From Planctomycetota bacterium (GTDB taxonomy: Bacteria; Planctomycetota; UBA1135; GCA-002686595): a stretch of 64,000 nt of DNA. A model generated the notes under the pieces. That model did not search any database and was not told where the DNA came from. It saw only the letters and a program-made list of their open reading frames with translations. The translations under genes were made by a program, and so were the position numbers. The stretch is taken from contig JADHNZ010000002.1 of the NCBI GenBank assembly GCA_016779225.1, forward strand, positions 1-64,000, read 5' to 3'. Within the stretch, counting starts at the first letter, position 1. Each line of letters starts with the position of its first letter. Below are positions 28,092 to 37,665 of the stretch, one piece after another.

Positions 28092-28841
28092 GTGGCGGAT
28101 CTCGATCAACCCCTCCTTCGGGCCCTTGGACGCCGGCTCGCGAGCCTCCGGGCCGGGAGGGGGATGTCCGCGTCCAGCCTGGCGGAGGCTGCCGGGGTGT
28201 CTCGACGCTATGTCACCGAGGCGGAGGGGGGCCGGGCCAACCTGTCCCTGGTCAAGCTCGCCAGCCTGGCGCGCGCCCTGCGCGTGCCCCTCAGGGAGCT
28301 CTGCGACCTGCCGCTCTCGCCGCCCGAGCGGGTGGCCCTGCTGGGGCTGCGGGGCGCAGGCAAGTCCTCGGTGGGGGCCGCCCTGGCCCAGGCCCTGGAG
28401 GTGCCCTTCGTCGAGCTGGACCGGCGGGTCGAGGCCCTCGCAGGGGCCCCCATGGCCACCCTGCTCGAGCTGGAGGGGGAGGCCACCTGGGCGCGCCTGG
28501 AGCTCCAGGCCCTCGAGGAGGTCCTCGCCTCCGGGCAGCGCCTCGTGATCGAGGTCCCGGGCTCGGTGGTGGCCCGGCCGGCCACCTTCGAGCGCGTCCT
28601 GGAGGCCTGCCGCACGGTCTGGCTGCAGGCCACCCCGGACGAGCACTGGGAGCGGGTCGTGGCCCAGGGGGACCTGCGGCCCATGGCCGGTCGGCCCGAG
28701 GCTCGCCGGGAGCTGGCCGCCCTGTGGGCCTCTCGGGAGCGGGCGTACCGCCGCTGCGACCGGCTCCAGCCCACCTCGGGGCGGACCGTCGAGCAGGTGG
28801 CGAGTGAGCTGCTCGAGAGCCTCCCCGGCGGCCGGCCCTGA
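28092..28841 (+). CDS. boxR: BoxR: XRE regulator fused to shikimate-kinase-like effector domain
   Basis: 249 aa. The N-terminal helix-turn-helix of the XRE/cI type spans residues ~10-66 (MSASSLAEAAGVSRRYVTEAEGG). The C-terminal shikimate-kinase-like domain starts at ~80, with a P-loop GLRGAGKS at 85-92, FVELDRRVEAL and the Arg-rich lid RPMAGRPEARRELAALWASR. This two-domain layout is specific to BoxR/BzdR, repressors of benzoate catabolism in Thauera/Azoarcus, where the kinase-like part senses benzoyl-CoA rather than phosphorylating shikimate. GTG 28092 is chosen because the protein then begins just before the HTH and follows a TATAGAT box; upstream in-frame ATGs run through the operator region. 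Divergent from boxC. Confidence 0.88.
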   Translation: MADLDQPLLRALGRRLASLRAGRGMSASSLAEAAGVSRRYVTEAEGGRANLSLVKLASLARALRVPLRELCDLPLSPPERVALLGLRGAGKSSVGAALAQALEVPFVELDRRVEALAGAPMATLLELEGEATWARLELQALEEVLASGQRLVIEVPGSVVARPATFERVLEACRTVWLQATPDEHWERVVAQGDLRPMAGRPEARRELAALWASRERAYRRCDRLQPTSGRTVEQVASELLESLPGGRP

Positions 28842-28996
28842 GGCCTGGACCCTCCGCGCGCCCGGGCCCCTCCCCGAGCCTTCGCATGTTTCTCGCAAAG
28901 GTCCCTGGGAGAGTGTCCTCCTTGGGGCAGAACGGTAGGGTTGGGGGAGGTGGCGGCCACCCTGTCCGCCCCGTCCTCGACCCTCACCCTGAGCCC

Positions 28997-30040
28997 ATGC
29001 TCCTCCTCTCCTTCCTTGCCCTGGGCCTGGCGCCCGGCGGGCCGACCCCGCTCCCCGAGGTCGTCCTCCTCAAGGACCGTCCGTCCCGCGCCTTCGAGGT
29101 GGTCCTGCCCGCGGAACGCTGGTTCCCGGTGGGTGAGCTCTTCCCGATCGCGCACGCTGCCGGCGCGGGCTTCGCCGTCGCCCCCGAGGGCGAGGGCCTG
29201 CTCGTCGACGCGGACGGCGACGGCGCCCTGGAGCGCACGCTCGAGGGCGTGCTCGACGAGGGGACCGGCGTGCGCTCGGCCTTCGTCGTCCTCGAGGGTG
29301 AGCGCGCCGGCGGCGCGCCTCTGCGCTACGGCGTGCGCCTGCGCAACGAGGGCAAGGGCTGGGAGTGGGCGCCCTCGGGAACCGTCCGCGGCCAGCTCGG
29401 GGACCTGCGCATTCAGGTCATCGACCAGGACGGCGACGGGGTGTTCGGCGAGGTGGGCCAGGACGCGATCGTCCTGGGCAGCTCCGATCACGCCACCTTC
29501 CTCTCGAGCACGCTGAGCATCGGCGGAGCGGTGCAGACCCTCACCGTCGCGCCGGACGGCTCGAGCCTCGAGGTCTCCCCGTTCACGGGCCCCACGGGCT
29601 CCCTCGACCTCGCGAGCGAGTTCGACGGTGACGCCCGCATCCTCGCCGCCGTGGTCCGCAGCACGGACGGCCAGCACTCCTTCGACCTCGCCTGGGCCGA
29701 AGGCCCCCTGCAGGTCCCGGTTGGCCGCTACCGCCTGCACGGCGCGGTCATCGGCCTGGGCGATGCCCGGGTCGAGGTGGCAGAGGGTGCCATGCAGCCC
29801 CTCGTCGTGGCTGCCCAGGCCGAGACCGCCCTCGCGTGGGGCGGCCCGACGCGCGCCGAGTTCGCCTTCCAGCGCTCCGGTGACCAGGTGGCCTTCGACC
29901 CCGAGCAGGTGTGGTGGTACGGAGCCGCCGGCGAGGAGTACCGCGGCTGGGCGCCGCGTGGCAAGAGCCCCGAGTTCACGATCAAGGAGCGCAAGCTCGG
30001 GACGGAGCTGCTGAAGGCGCTCTTCCCGGGCAGCTGCTGA
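28997..30040 (+). CDS. Secreted protein of unknown function, probably read through an in-frame TGA
   Basis: 347 aa up to the TGA at 30038-30040. ATG 28997 gives a signal peptide (MLLLSFLALGLAPGG). The body is beta-rich with repeated Asp/Gly patterns such as VDADGDGALE and IDQDGDGVFGEVGQDAIVLG, resembling planctomycete extracellular proteins with EF-hand-like or thrombospondin-like Ca loops. No enzyme family is recognised. The frame does not end naturally: after Ser-Cys-TGA the same frame runs on for 39 sense codons with G or C at 38 third positions and protein-like content, to a second TGA at 30158. Selenocysteine insertion (Ser-Cys-Sec-Gly), a nonsense mutation or a base error would each explain this. 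It may be the first gene of the 28997-46913 unit. Confidence 0.65.
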   Translation: MLLLSFLALGLAPGGPTPLPEVVLLKDRPSRAFEVVLPAERWFPVGELFPIAHAAGAGFAVAPEGEGLLVDADGDGALERTLEGVLDEGTGVRSAFVVLEGERAGGAPLRYGVRLRNEGKGWEWAPSGTVRGQLGDLRIQVIDQDGDGVFGEVGQDAIVLGSSDHATFLSSTLSIGGAVQTLTVAPDGSSLEVSPFTGPTGSLDLASEFDGDARILAAVVRSTDGQHSFDLAWAEGPLQVPVGRYRLHGAVIGLGDARVEVAEGAMQPLVVAAQAETALAWGGPTRAEFAFQRSGDQVAFDPEQVWWYGAAGEEYRGWAPRGKSPEFTIKERKLGTELLKALFPGSC

Positions 30041-30160
30041 GGCCGAGGCTTCGTGCCGGTCGCCGTGAGCGTGCCGCAGAACCTCGAGATCGAGATCACC
30101 ATGGCCCACGACACCTGGGCCTTCGGCGTCATCCAGGGCAAGCCCCGCAGCACCCGCTGA
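30041..30160 (+). other. In-frame coding continuation after TGA 30038 (possible selenoprotein tail)
   Basis: Codons 30041-30157 read GRGFVPVAVSVPQNLEIEI and onward to IQGKPRSTR, then TGA 30158-30160. There is no ATG start of its own except an internal Met at 30101. The only third position not G or C is in CGA at 30044. GGTC occurs 18-21 bases after the TGA, close to the position of the GGUC loop in the E. coli fdhF SECIS, but I cannot draw a convincing stem around it. Confidence 0.5.
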
Positions 30161-30172
30161 GCCCCCGCCAAT

Positions 30173-30209
30173 CGGAGGGACCTCCCTCCGCACCGAGCTC
30201 CCTCCGCAC
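30173..30209 (+). repeat. Hairpin plus 12-base direct repeat in the leader of the next gene
   Basis: CGGAGGG (30173-30179) pairs with CCCTCCG (30184-30190) across ACCT. The 12-mer CTCCCTCCGCAC is repeated exactly at 30182-30193 and 30198-30209. The stem hides a Shine-Dalgarno-like GGAGGG, so a translational role is possible, though GTG 30238 is about 50 bases further on. Confidence 0.5.
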
Positions 30210-30237
30210 GGCCCGTCCCCCCCGGGCCGCACCCCCC

Positions 30238-32535
30238 GTGTCCCGCCTCCTGCTTCTTCTGGCAGCCCTGCTCCTCTGCGCGCCTGCGCTGCGCGCCCAG
30301 GAGCCCGTGCGTGGCCGGGTCCCGGTGACCCTCGTGGACGGGCGCCTCGTGGTGTCCTGCGACCTCTCGACGCCGTTCCGCCGCATCCCGGCCAACCTGC
30401 TCGTCGAGTTCGAGCAGCCCCACGGCCTGATCCTCCACAACCGGGCGGCCGCCCCCCTGCGCTGCGAGAACCCCGACGGCACGACGATCCCGATCCGGAT
30501 CCACCTGCCGGAGTTCGACCTCGAGGTGCCTCGCCGCGAGCTTGGCGACGAGGAGTTCATGGAGGACTTCACCAAGTACCACTCCGAGGAGCTGGGGGAG
30601 AACGCCCTGGTCGGGAGCATCGGCTACGAGGTGCTGCGCGAGCACGCGATCCGGTTCGACCTGGCACAGGGGCTGCTCGAGTTCCGCCCGCTTGGGCCGG
30701 AGCCCGCGGGGCCGGTGCTGCCGGCGGAGAACCCGGACGGCTCGTGGACCGTGCCCCTCGATGAGCACGCCGGGCTGCTGTGGGTGACGGTCGTCGCAGA
30801 GGACGGGACGCCCTTCGCCATGGCGGTGGGCTGCAGCCGGGCCGACACCCTGGTGGACGCGCGCACCTGCGAGCGCCGCCGGCGACCGGCGGGGGACCTC
30901 GGGGTCCTGCGCCTGGGCGGCGTGGACCTCGCGGAGTTCGTGGCGCCGCGGCCCGAGCCCCTGGCCCTTGTCCACCCCGACACGCCCCTCGGCGTGCTCG
31001 GCGTCAACCTCTTGCGGCACCTGTCGGTGGATGTGGATCGCGGGGCGCGCCGCGCGGTGATCCGCGTCACCCGCCCCCCCGTCTTCCCCGAGGCGGACCT
31101 CGACTTCTTCCGCACGCGCCTCACCGAGGACGGCGATGAGCTCGAGGCTCACCTGGAGCGCCATCCCGAGGCGCGCCTGGCGCGCGAGGCCGCCGAGCTC
31201 CTGCTGACCTGGCGCTTCGACGAGGCCGCGGCCGAGGAGGACACCGTCCGCGCGGTGGACTGGATTGCGCGCACCACCCCGGAGGACCTGCGAACCACGC
31301 GGATGCTGGACCTGATGAAGGTCCTCTCCGACGACGCGCGCTCGGCCGAGCTCCTCGCGGCAGGCCAGCTCGGGATCGCCTCCGGACGCGAGGACCGCTA
31401 TCCGAACGCCGTGCACGAGGTCCACGGCCGCATGGGCCGCGAGCGGCTCGCACGCGACGAGGGCCGCGAGGCCTGGCGCCACCTGCTGAGCGCCTCGTTC
31501 GGGCTGCCGGGGAACGGCCCCATCAACCTGGACCTGGGGCGCTACTACGAGAGCCAGGGCCGCTATCGGCGCGCCTTCTCGCGCTTCGTCCAGGCGGTCC
31601 TCGATCCCGAGAGCGGCCCGGCCGCCCTCGAGGCCATGGCGCGCGTGCAGCCGCTGCTCGACCCGGACGAGCCCTTCGGCGTCGAGCTGATCGAGCGCAT
31701 GATCGCGGGCAAGGTGCGCAGCTTCGGCGCGCCCAACCGCTGGCAGCCCGACCCTGACGCGCCGCCGAGCCGCACCGTGCTGGTCGAGTTCTTCACCAAC
31801 GCCTGGCTGGGGGACGACACGCGGGGCGCGATCGGCGGGGCCCTCGGATTCGAGGGCGCGGCCTCCTACTTCGAGGGGGGGCCAGTGGTCTTCCTCTCAC
31901 ACCACCTCCCCGACCCGCGCGTGGATCCCCTGTGCACCTCCCTCGCGGCGCGGCGCGCGGCGCGCCACGGCGTGGGGCAGCCGGCGGTCCAGGTCGTGGA
32001 CGGCGTCCGGCAGGCCCCTGGCGCCGGGCGCTGGCGCGATGCGGAGGCCATCTCCCAGCGCGTTCGCAGCGCGGTAGAGGGACGCCTCGGCCAGCCCACC
32101 GACTGGGAGCTGGGGCTCGAGGGCGAGGTGGATGGAGACACCCTGCGCGGCGCCCTGGACGCCCTGGGCCCGACCGAGGCCGGCCGTCGGCTGGTCGTGG
32201 TCCTGACCGAGCGCGGCGTCCTGTTCCCCGGCAAGACCGGGGTGGTCGTGCACCGCCACCTTGCGCGCGCGGAGCTGACCGAGACCGGGGGCGCGGCCTG
32301 GGATCCCCTCGACGGCTACCAGCGAGTCGAGTTCGAGGTCTCCCTGTCCCAGGTGACCGCAGAGCTCGAGGCGCACCTCGACGAGCTGGCCCGCACCGGG
32401 GTCGGCACGACCGTCCGGGTCTCCACCGGGCTCGACCCCGCGCAGCTCGGCCTCGCCGCCTGGGTGGAGGACGCGGCGACCGGCGAGGTCGTGCAGGCGA
32501 CCCAGCTCTTCCTCGGACCGGAGCGGGAGCGATGA
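30238..32535 (+). CDS. Secreted protein: degenerate retropepsin-like domain, helical repeats, DUF1223-like thioredoxin fold
   Basis: 765 aa from GTG 30238, with signal peptide VSRLLLLLAALLLCAPALRAQ. Residues ~25-150 and ~160-285 each resemble a retropepsin-like aspartic protease lobe (VGSIGYEVLREHAIRFDL and LGVLGVNLLRHLSVDVD mirror the usual GxLGxxxLxxxxvxiDy), but the catalytic D-T/S-G is missing in both. A helical, TPR-like middle follows. Residues ~510-600 resemble DUF1223 thioredoxin-like proteins (VLVEFFTNAW...HHLPDPRVDPLCTSLAARRAARHG...VQVVDG), but the CxxC is replaced. Both halves therefore look like binding rather than catalytic modules. The stop overlaps the next gene by ATGA, placing it with the MoxR/Bat genes. 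Function unknown. Confidence 0.6.
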   Translation: MSRLLLLLAALLLCAPALRAQEPVRGRVPVTLVDGRLVVSCDLSTPFRRIPANLLVEFEQPHGLILHNRAAAPLRCENPDGTTIPIRIHLPEFDLEVPRRELGDEEFMEDFTKYHSEELGENALVGSIGYEVLREHAIRFDLAQGLLEFRPLGPEPAGPVLPAENPDGSWTVPLDEHAGLLWVTVVAEDGTPFAMAVGCSRADTLVDARTCERRRRPAGDLGVLRLGGVDLAEFVAPRPEPLALVHPDTPLGVLGVNLLRHLSVDVDRGARRAVIRVTRPPVFPEADLDFFRTRLTEDGDELEAHLERHPEARLAREAAELLLTWRFDEAAAEEDTVRAVDWIARTTPEDLRTTRMLDLMKVLSDDARSAELLAAGQLGIASGREDRYPNAVHEVHGRMGRERLARDEGREAWRHLLSASFGLPGNGPINLDLGRYYESQGRYRRAFSRFVQAVLDPESGPAALEAMARVQPLLDPDEPFGVELIERMIAGKVRSFGAPNRWQPDPDAPPSRTVLVEFFTNAWLGDDTRGAIGGALGFEGAASYFEGGPVVFLSHHLPDPRVDPLCTSLAARRAARHGVGQPAVQVVDGVRQAPGAGRWRDAEAISQRVRSAVEGRLGQPTDWELGLEGEVDGDTLRGALDALGPTEAGRRLVVVLTERGVLFPGKTGVVVHRHLARAELTETGGAAWDPLDGYQRVEFEVSLSQVTAELEAHLDELARTGVGTTVRVSTGLDPAQLGLAAWVEDAATGEVVQATQLFLGPERER

Positions 32536-34012
32536 GCGGCTCGCTGGGCGACCTGCGGGGCCAGCTCCAGGACCTGGCGGCCCATGTGGCCCGCGGCCTG
32601 CGCCGCGCCCGCGCACGCGCGGCGGCCATCAACGGGCTCGAGCGCGCCGCGCGGCACCTGTGGGTGCTCCCTCTGCTGGGGCTGGGGTGCGCGCTGGTCG
32701 GCCTGCCGGCAGCTCCTGGCCTCCTGCTCCTCGCGGGGCTGGGAGCGCTCGTCCTGGCGGCGGGCGTCCCCGCCTGGCGCGCGGGCGCGCGGGCCGTGCC
32801 GCAGCAGGAGGCCCTCGCCGTGGTCGACGAGCGCCTCGCGCTCAGCGGCCGCCTGCAGGTCGCGGGGGAGTTCCTGGACCGCGCCCGGCGCACGCCCTTC
32901 ATCGTGGCGGCGCTTGAGGACGCGGCGACCTGGGTCCGCGGGGCCCGCGGCGTGGACCTGGTCCATCCCGTGCCCGTCCTGCGCCGTGGGTGGCTCGGCC
33001 GTCGCCTGAGCGGAGCGCTGGCTCTCTACCTCGCCCTGGCCCTGGTCGCGCCGGGCCCGTTCCGCCGCGGTGCCGAGGACCTGCTGGACGAGGTGCAGGC
33101 GGTGGCCGGCCCGCTGCTCGACGCGGTCCGCGAGCAGGTTGCGGTCCTGGATCGCGACCCCATCGCGGTGCCCGAGCCGAAGGCTCCCGAGACGCGGGCC
33201 GCCGAGGCGGCCGGAGCCTCCGAGCTCACCGAGGACCCGCGCGGGGACCTCTCCGAGCGCGAGAAGGACAGCCAGGGCAGCACCGGCCAGGGACGCTCTG
33301 CCGAGGCGAACTCGACCTCCAGCGACTCGAGTGCGCGCGGCGCGCCCTCCGATCAGGCGCAGCCCTCCCAGGAGCCCGAGAAGCGGCCCAAGCCCGGCAA
33401 GAAGCCGGTGGCCAAGCCGCGCAAGCAGGAGCCCAAGCCGCGCTCCAAGGAGCCGGAGCCCTCGGCCACGACCACGGGGTCGGGCTCGTCCAAGGGCTCG
33501 GGACGCAACCCCACGGCGTCGGAGTGGTCGAGCCCCGAGCAGGCTCCGGCCCCGGACGACGCCGAGATCGACCAGGACGAGGAGGTCGACGACGACGAGG
33601 AGGAGCAGGAGTCCCGCGGAGGCGTGCAGCCCTCCCTCCGCGACCGCCGCCCCCCCGTGAGCCGCGACCTGCGCATTGGCTTCGGCAACCGGCCCAACCC
33701 TGACGCCAACGGACGCGGGGGACCCTCCGAGCAGAAGAAGTCCCGCGGCGTGGCGAGTCTCGTGCTTGGCGTGCCGATCCCCGACCGCGTGAAGGGGCGC
33801 CCCGGCCCGGGCCGCACGAAGGTCACCCAGGAGCGCGTGCTCCCCAAGGCCGAGGACGCGCCGCAGCGCCCCGCCCAGCCCGTCACGCCCCGCGCCCAGC
33901 AGGAGGGCCGCCTGCCCGAGCTCGACCTCGAGCCCTGGGTGCGCGGCATGGTGCGCGACTACTTCCAACGCCTGCGCCAGGGCGCAGGCGGAGACGATCC
34001 CAGGACGAACCC

Positions 34013-34016
<4 letters not shown>
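32532..34016 (+). CDS. Membrane protein with long low-complexity region, part of MoxR/Bat operon
   Basis: 494 aa. A basic amphipathic N-terminus (RGLRRARARAAAING) precedes two hydrophobic segments (residues ~38-80) and a third near 160-178. A long disordered stretch (~215-400) is first Ser/Glu/Gln-rich, then Lys/Pro (KPGKKPVAKPRKQEPKPRSK), then strongly acidic (DDAEIDQDEEVDDDEEEQES). The C-terminal ~35 residues are folded-looking (LEPWVRGMVRDYFQRLRQG) and probably form a conserved contact. Proteins of similar build (DUF4175-like) precede MoxR in planctomycete Bat-type operons. Both ends overlap neighbours by ATGA. Confidence 0.55.
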
Positions 34017-35029
<1,013 letters not shown>

Positions 35030-35037
35030 GTCCTCCC

Positions 35038-35961
35038 ATGCCCGCGCTCGCCCGCACGGATCTCGTCGATCCCGCCCTCTTCGAGGCGGCACGGCGCCTG
35101 CACCTCGAGGTGCAGCGCGTGGCGCCCCGTGGGCGGTTCGCCGACCACCGCTCGCGGGATCGGGGGACGGGCATCGAGTTCGAGGACCACCGGCCCTACA
35201 CCCCGGGCGACGACCTCCGCGCGGTGGACTGGAACCTGGAGCGCCGCAGCGGGCGGCTGTTCGTGCGGCTCTTCGAGCAGCAGGAGGATGTCCCGCTGTA
35301 TCTCCTGCCCGACATCTCGGGCAGCGCGTTCCTCGAGTCGCCTCCGCGAGCTCTCGCGGGTCTGCGCACGACGGTCCTGCTCGCAGCCGCCGCGCTGTTC
35401 CAGCACGACACGGTCGGCGTCTTTCCCTTCGCCGAGGACCTGCAGCTCCTGGCGCGTCCGGCGGCCGGACGGAACCTGGCTGTGACCCTCGCCGAGCGCC
35501 TCGCGACCCTCGAGCCGGGCGGGGAGACGAATCTCTCGCGGGCCCTGGAGCGGCTCGCGTCCATGCGCCTGCGCCAGGGCATCGTCGCGGTGGTCAGCGA
35601 CCTCTTCGACCCGGCGGGCATCGAGGCGGTCACGCGCGCCCTGGGCCGCCTGCGGCACAGGCTCCTGCTCGTGCAGCTGACGCGGGCGAGCGACGCCGAG
35701 CCGGGCCTCGCCGGAGACCTGCGGCTGGTGGACTGCGAGAGCGGGCGGGCCGAGGACATCTCGATCACTCCGGCGGTGCGCGCGCGCTACCGCGAGGCCT
35801 ACGCGGCCTGGGAGGGTGAGCTGAGCGCCTTCTGCCGGCGCCGCGGCGTCGCACGCATCCAGGTCGACTGCGACGGGGATGCGGTGGCTCAGGTGGCCGC
35901 AGCCCTGCGCGGCGGCGCTGCCAGCCCCGCGCCGACCGCGCGCGAGGAGGCCCCGGCATGA
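35038..35961 (+). CDS. DUF58 protein (VWA-like) of MoxR/Bat operon
   Basis: 307 aa. The DUF58 hallmark is seen at ~30-80: GIEFEDHRPYTPGDDLRAVDWNLERRSGRLFVRLFEQQED. A VWA-like fold follows, with LLPDISGSAFLE in the place of the MIDAS DxSxS (first Asp and Ser kept) and IVAVVSDLFDP. DUF58 proteins form a standard gene neighbour of MoxR and are thought to be clients of the ATPase. It is soluble in this case, with no membrane segment. It overlaps the next gene by ATGA. Confidence 0.9.
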   Translation: MPALARTDLVDPALFEAARRLHLEVQRVAPRGRFADHRSRDRGTGIEFEDHRPYTPGDDLRAVDWNLERRSGRLFVRLFEQQEDVPLYLLPDISGSAFLESPPRALAGLRTTVLLAAAALFQHDTVGVFPFAEDLQLLARPAAGRNLAVTLAERLATLEPGGETNLSRALERLASMRLRQGIVAVVSDLFDPAGIEAVTRALGRLRHRLLLVQLTRASDAEPGLAGDLRLVDCESGRAEDISITPAVRARYREAYAAWEGELSAFCRRRGVARIQVDCDGDAVAQVAAALRGGAASPAPTAREEAPA

Positions 35962-37625
35962 GCCTCAGCCACCTGTCCCCCCTGGCGTTCGCGGCCGGGC
36001 TCGCCGCCCTGGCTGGCGGGCTCTACCTGCTGCAGCGGCTGCGCGTCAGGCATGCGCGGGTGGAGGTGGTCACGACCCTGTTCTGGAAGCAGGTGCTCGA
36101 GGACACCCACGCGCGGGAGCTCACCCAGCGCTTCCGCCACTGGCCGGCGTGGCTGCTGCTCGTGGCCCTGGCCTCTGCCCTCTGGAGCGGCGTCGCTGGC
36201 CTCGAGGGGCGCGCGGAGACCGAGCGCCGGACCCTGCTGCTGTTGGACCAGTCCTCGCTCGCCGCCGTGGGCGATCGCTGGGACGGCTGGACCCGGCTGC
36301 TGCAGGACCTGCACGAGCGCTGCGACCCCGACGAGACGACGGTCCTCGCCTGTGGTTCCAGTGCCCGGACCCTGGCTGCGCCCGGGGAGGCCAGCACGGT
36401 CCTGCGGGAGCGCCTCGTGGACCTCGAGCCGGAGCTCACCTCCCCGACGGTCGAGGCCACCCTGCTGGGCCTGCTGCGGACCAAGCACGACCTGCTGCCG
36501 TGGGAGGTCGTCCTGGTGGGCGAGGCGCCCCTCGACGCGGGCGTCGTGGCCGCGCTGCCCGAGGAGGTGCGCCTCTCGCGCGCGACCCTGCCCACCGCCT
36601 CGGCCCTCGCCGAGGAGGGGCTGCTCGCGGTCGGCGCGGGCCATGGCGCCGGGTGGAGCGAGGCGTCGGTGCTCGTGCGCGCGCGGGCCGTGACCGTTGC
36701 CCCTGAGCTGCAGCTTGACGGGCGTCCCTGGGGCACCGCCGGCGAGCGCGATGGAGACACCTGGCGCTTCACGGGGCTGCCGGCGGAGGGCGGGCTGCTC
36801 GAGGTGCGGCTCCCCGGCGCGCGCCCGCCCCACGACCGGGCGCGCCTCGTGCTTCCCCTGCGCACGCCGGTGCGGCTCGCTCTGGACCCTGCGCTCGAGC
36901 CCCTGTTCGGTGCGGTCCTCGCCGCCCACCCCGGCCTCCGGCAGGTGAGCGCCGCCGAAGCGGAGGTGGTGCTGCGCTCCGCGGGGAGCACTCTGGGCGC
37001 GGACCTGCCTGCGCTCGAGGTGGCGACCGCCGCCGCGGGCGGCGCAGCGGTGGAGCTCGTGGAGCCGGGCGCGAGCGGCGCCGGGAGCGCGGACCTCGCG
37101 GAGCTCCTCGTGGCCACCGGCCTCGACCGCCTTGCGGGCAGCGAGCTCGCGACCCAGGTGGGGCGCACGCTGGAGGCCACGCTGCAGCCCGGCCCCGTCC
37201 GCACGGTGCGGCTCTGGGAGGAGCTGATCGCCCCGGAGGACGAGGGGCTGCGCGCGAGCAGGGCCTTCCCGCTGCTGGTCGGACGAGCCCTGGAGTGGCT
37301 GCGCGGAGCGCCCGCCCTCATCCCCGAGCTGCGCGCGGGCTCGAGCCTGGCCGCGGCCTTCGCCCCGGAGGCCCACCGCGCCGTCGCTCCCTCCGCCCGC
37401 CTCGCGCTGCCCGCGGCGGGCAGCGCCTCGTCCCTGGCGGGCGACCTGGTCGTGAGCGCCTTCCTCCCCGAGGACCTCGCACAGGGCGGCGCCGAGGTCG
37501 CGGCCCTGCCCGCACCAGACCTCGACGGCGAGGCCGCCTGGGGCCTGGGCACCTGGGTGCTGCTCCTGGCGCTCGCTCTGCTCCTGTTCGAGGAGCGCCT
37601 CCTGCGCCTGGGCCGCATGCCCTGA
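35958..37625 (+). CDS. BatA-like membrane protein with N-terminal BatA domain
   Basis: 555 aa. The N-terminal BatA domain comprises two membrane segments (residues ~8-27 and ~62-80) with the cytoplasmic loop LRVRHARVEVVTTLFWKQVL between them. A large extracytoplasmic region follows, with a VWA-like beta/alpha layout but no full MIDAS motif (LLLLDQSSLAAVG stands at the first strand), and a final hydrophobic segment near 525-545. Homologues in planctomycetes belong to the aerotolerance (Bat) type operon. ATGA overlap with DUF58. It lies 40 bases upstream of the VWA gene. Role: probably the membrane scaffold of the complex. Confidence 0.8.
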   Translation: MSLSHLSPLAFAAGLAALAGGLYLLQRLRVRHARVEVVTTLFWKQVLEDTHARELTQRFRHWPAWLLLVALASALWSGVAGLEGRAETERRTLLLLDQSSLAAVGDRWDGWTRLLQDLHERCDPDETTVLACGSSARTLAAPGEASTVLRERLVDLEPELTSPTVEATLLGLLRTKHDLLPWEVVLVGEAPLDAGVVAALPEEVRLSRATLPTASALAEEGLLAVGAGHGAGWSEASVLVRARAVTVAPELQLDGRPWGTAGERDGDTWRFTGLPAEGGLLEVRLPGARPPHDRARLVLPLRTPVRLALDPALEPLFGAVLAAHPGLRQVSAAEAEVVLRSAGSTLGADLPALEVATAAAGGAAVELVEPGASGAGSADLAELLVATGLDRLAGSELATQVGRTLEATLQPGPVRTVRLWEELIAPEDEGLRASRAFPLLVGRALEWLRGAPALIPELRAGSSLAAAFAPEAHRAVAPSARLALPAAGSASSLAGDLVVSAFLPEDLAQGGAEVAALPAPDLDGEAAWGLGTWVLLLALALLLFEERLLRLGRMP

Positions 37626-37665
37626 GCGCGGGCTCCGTCCTTCACCCGTCAAAGAGCCCTCCTCC

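Noticed and set aside
30041-30085. A full bacterial SECIS stem-loop after TGA 30038
   Set aside because: GGTC is at about the right distance, but I could draw only a mismatched three-pair stem around it; kept as a note, not annotated as an element.
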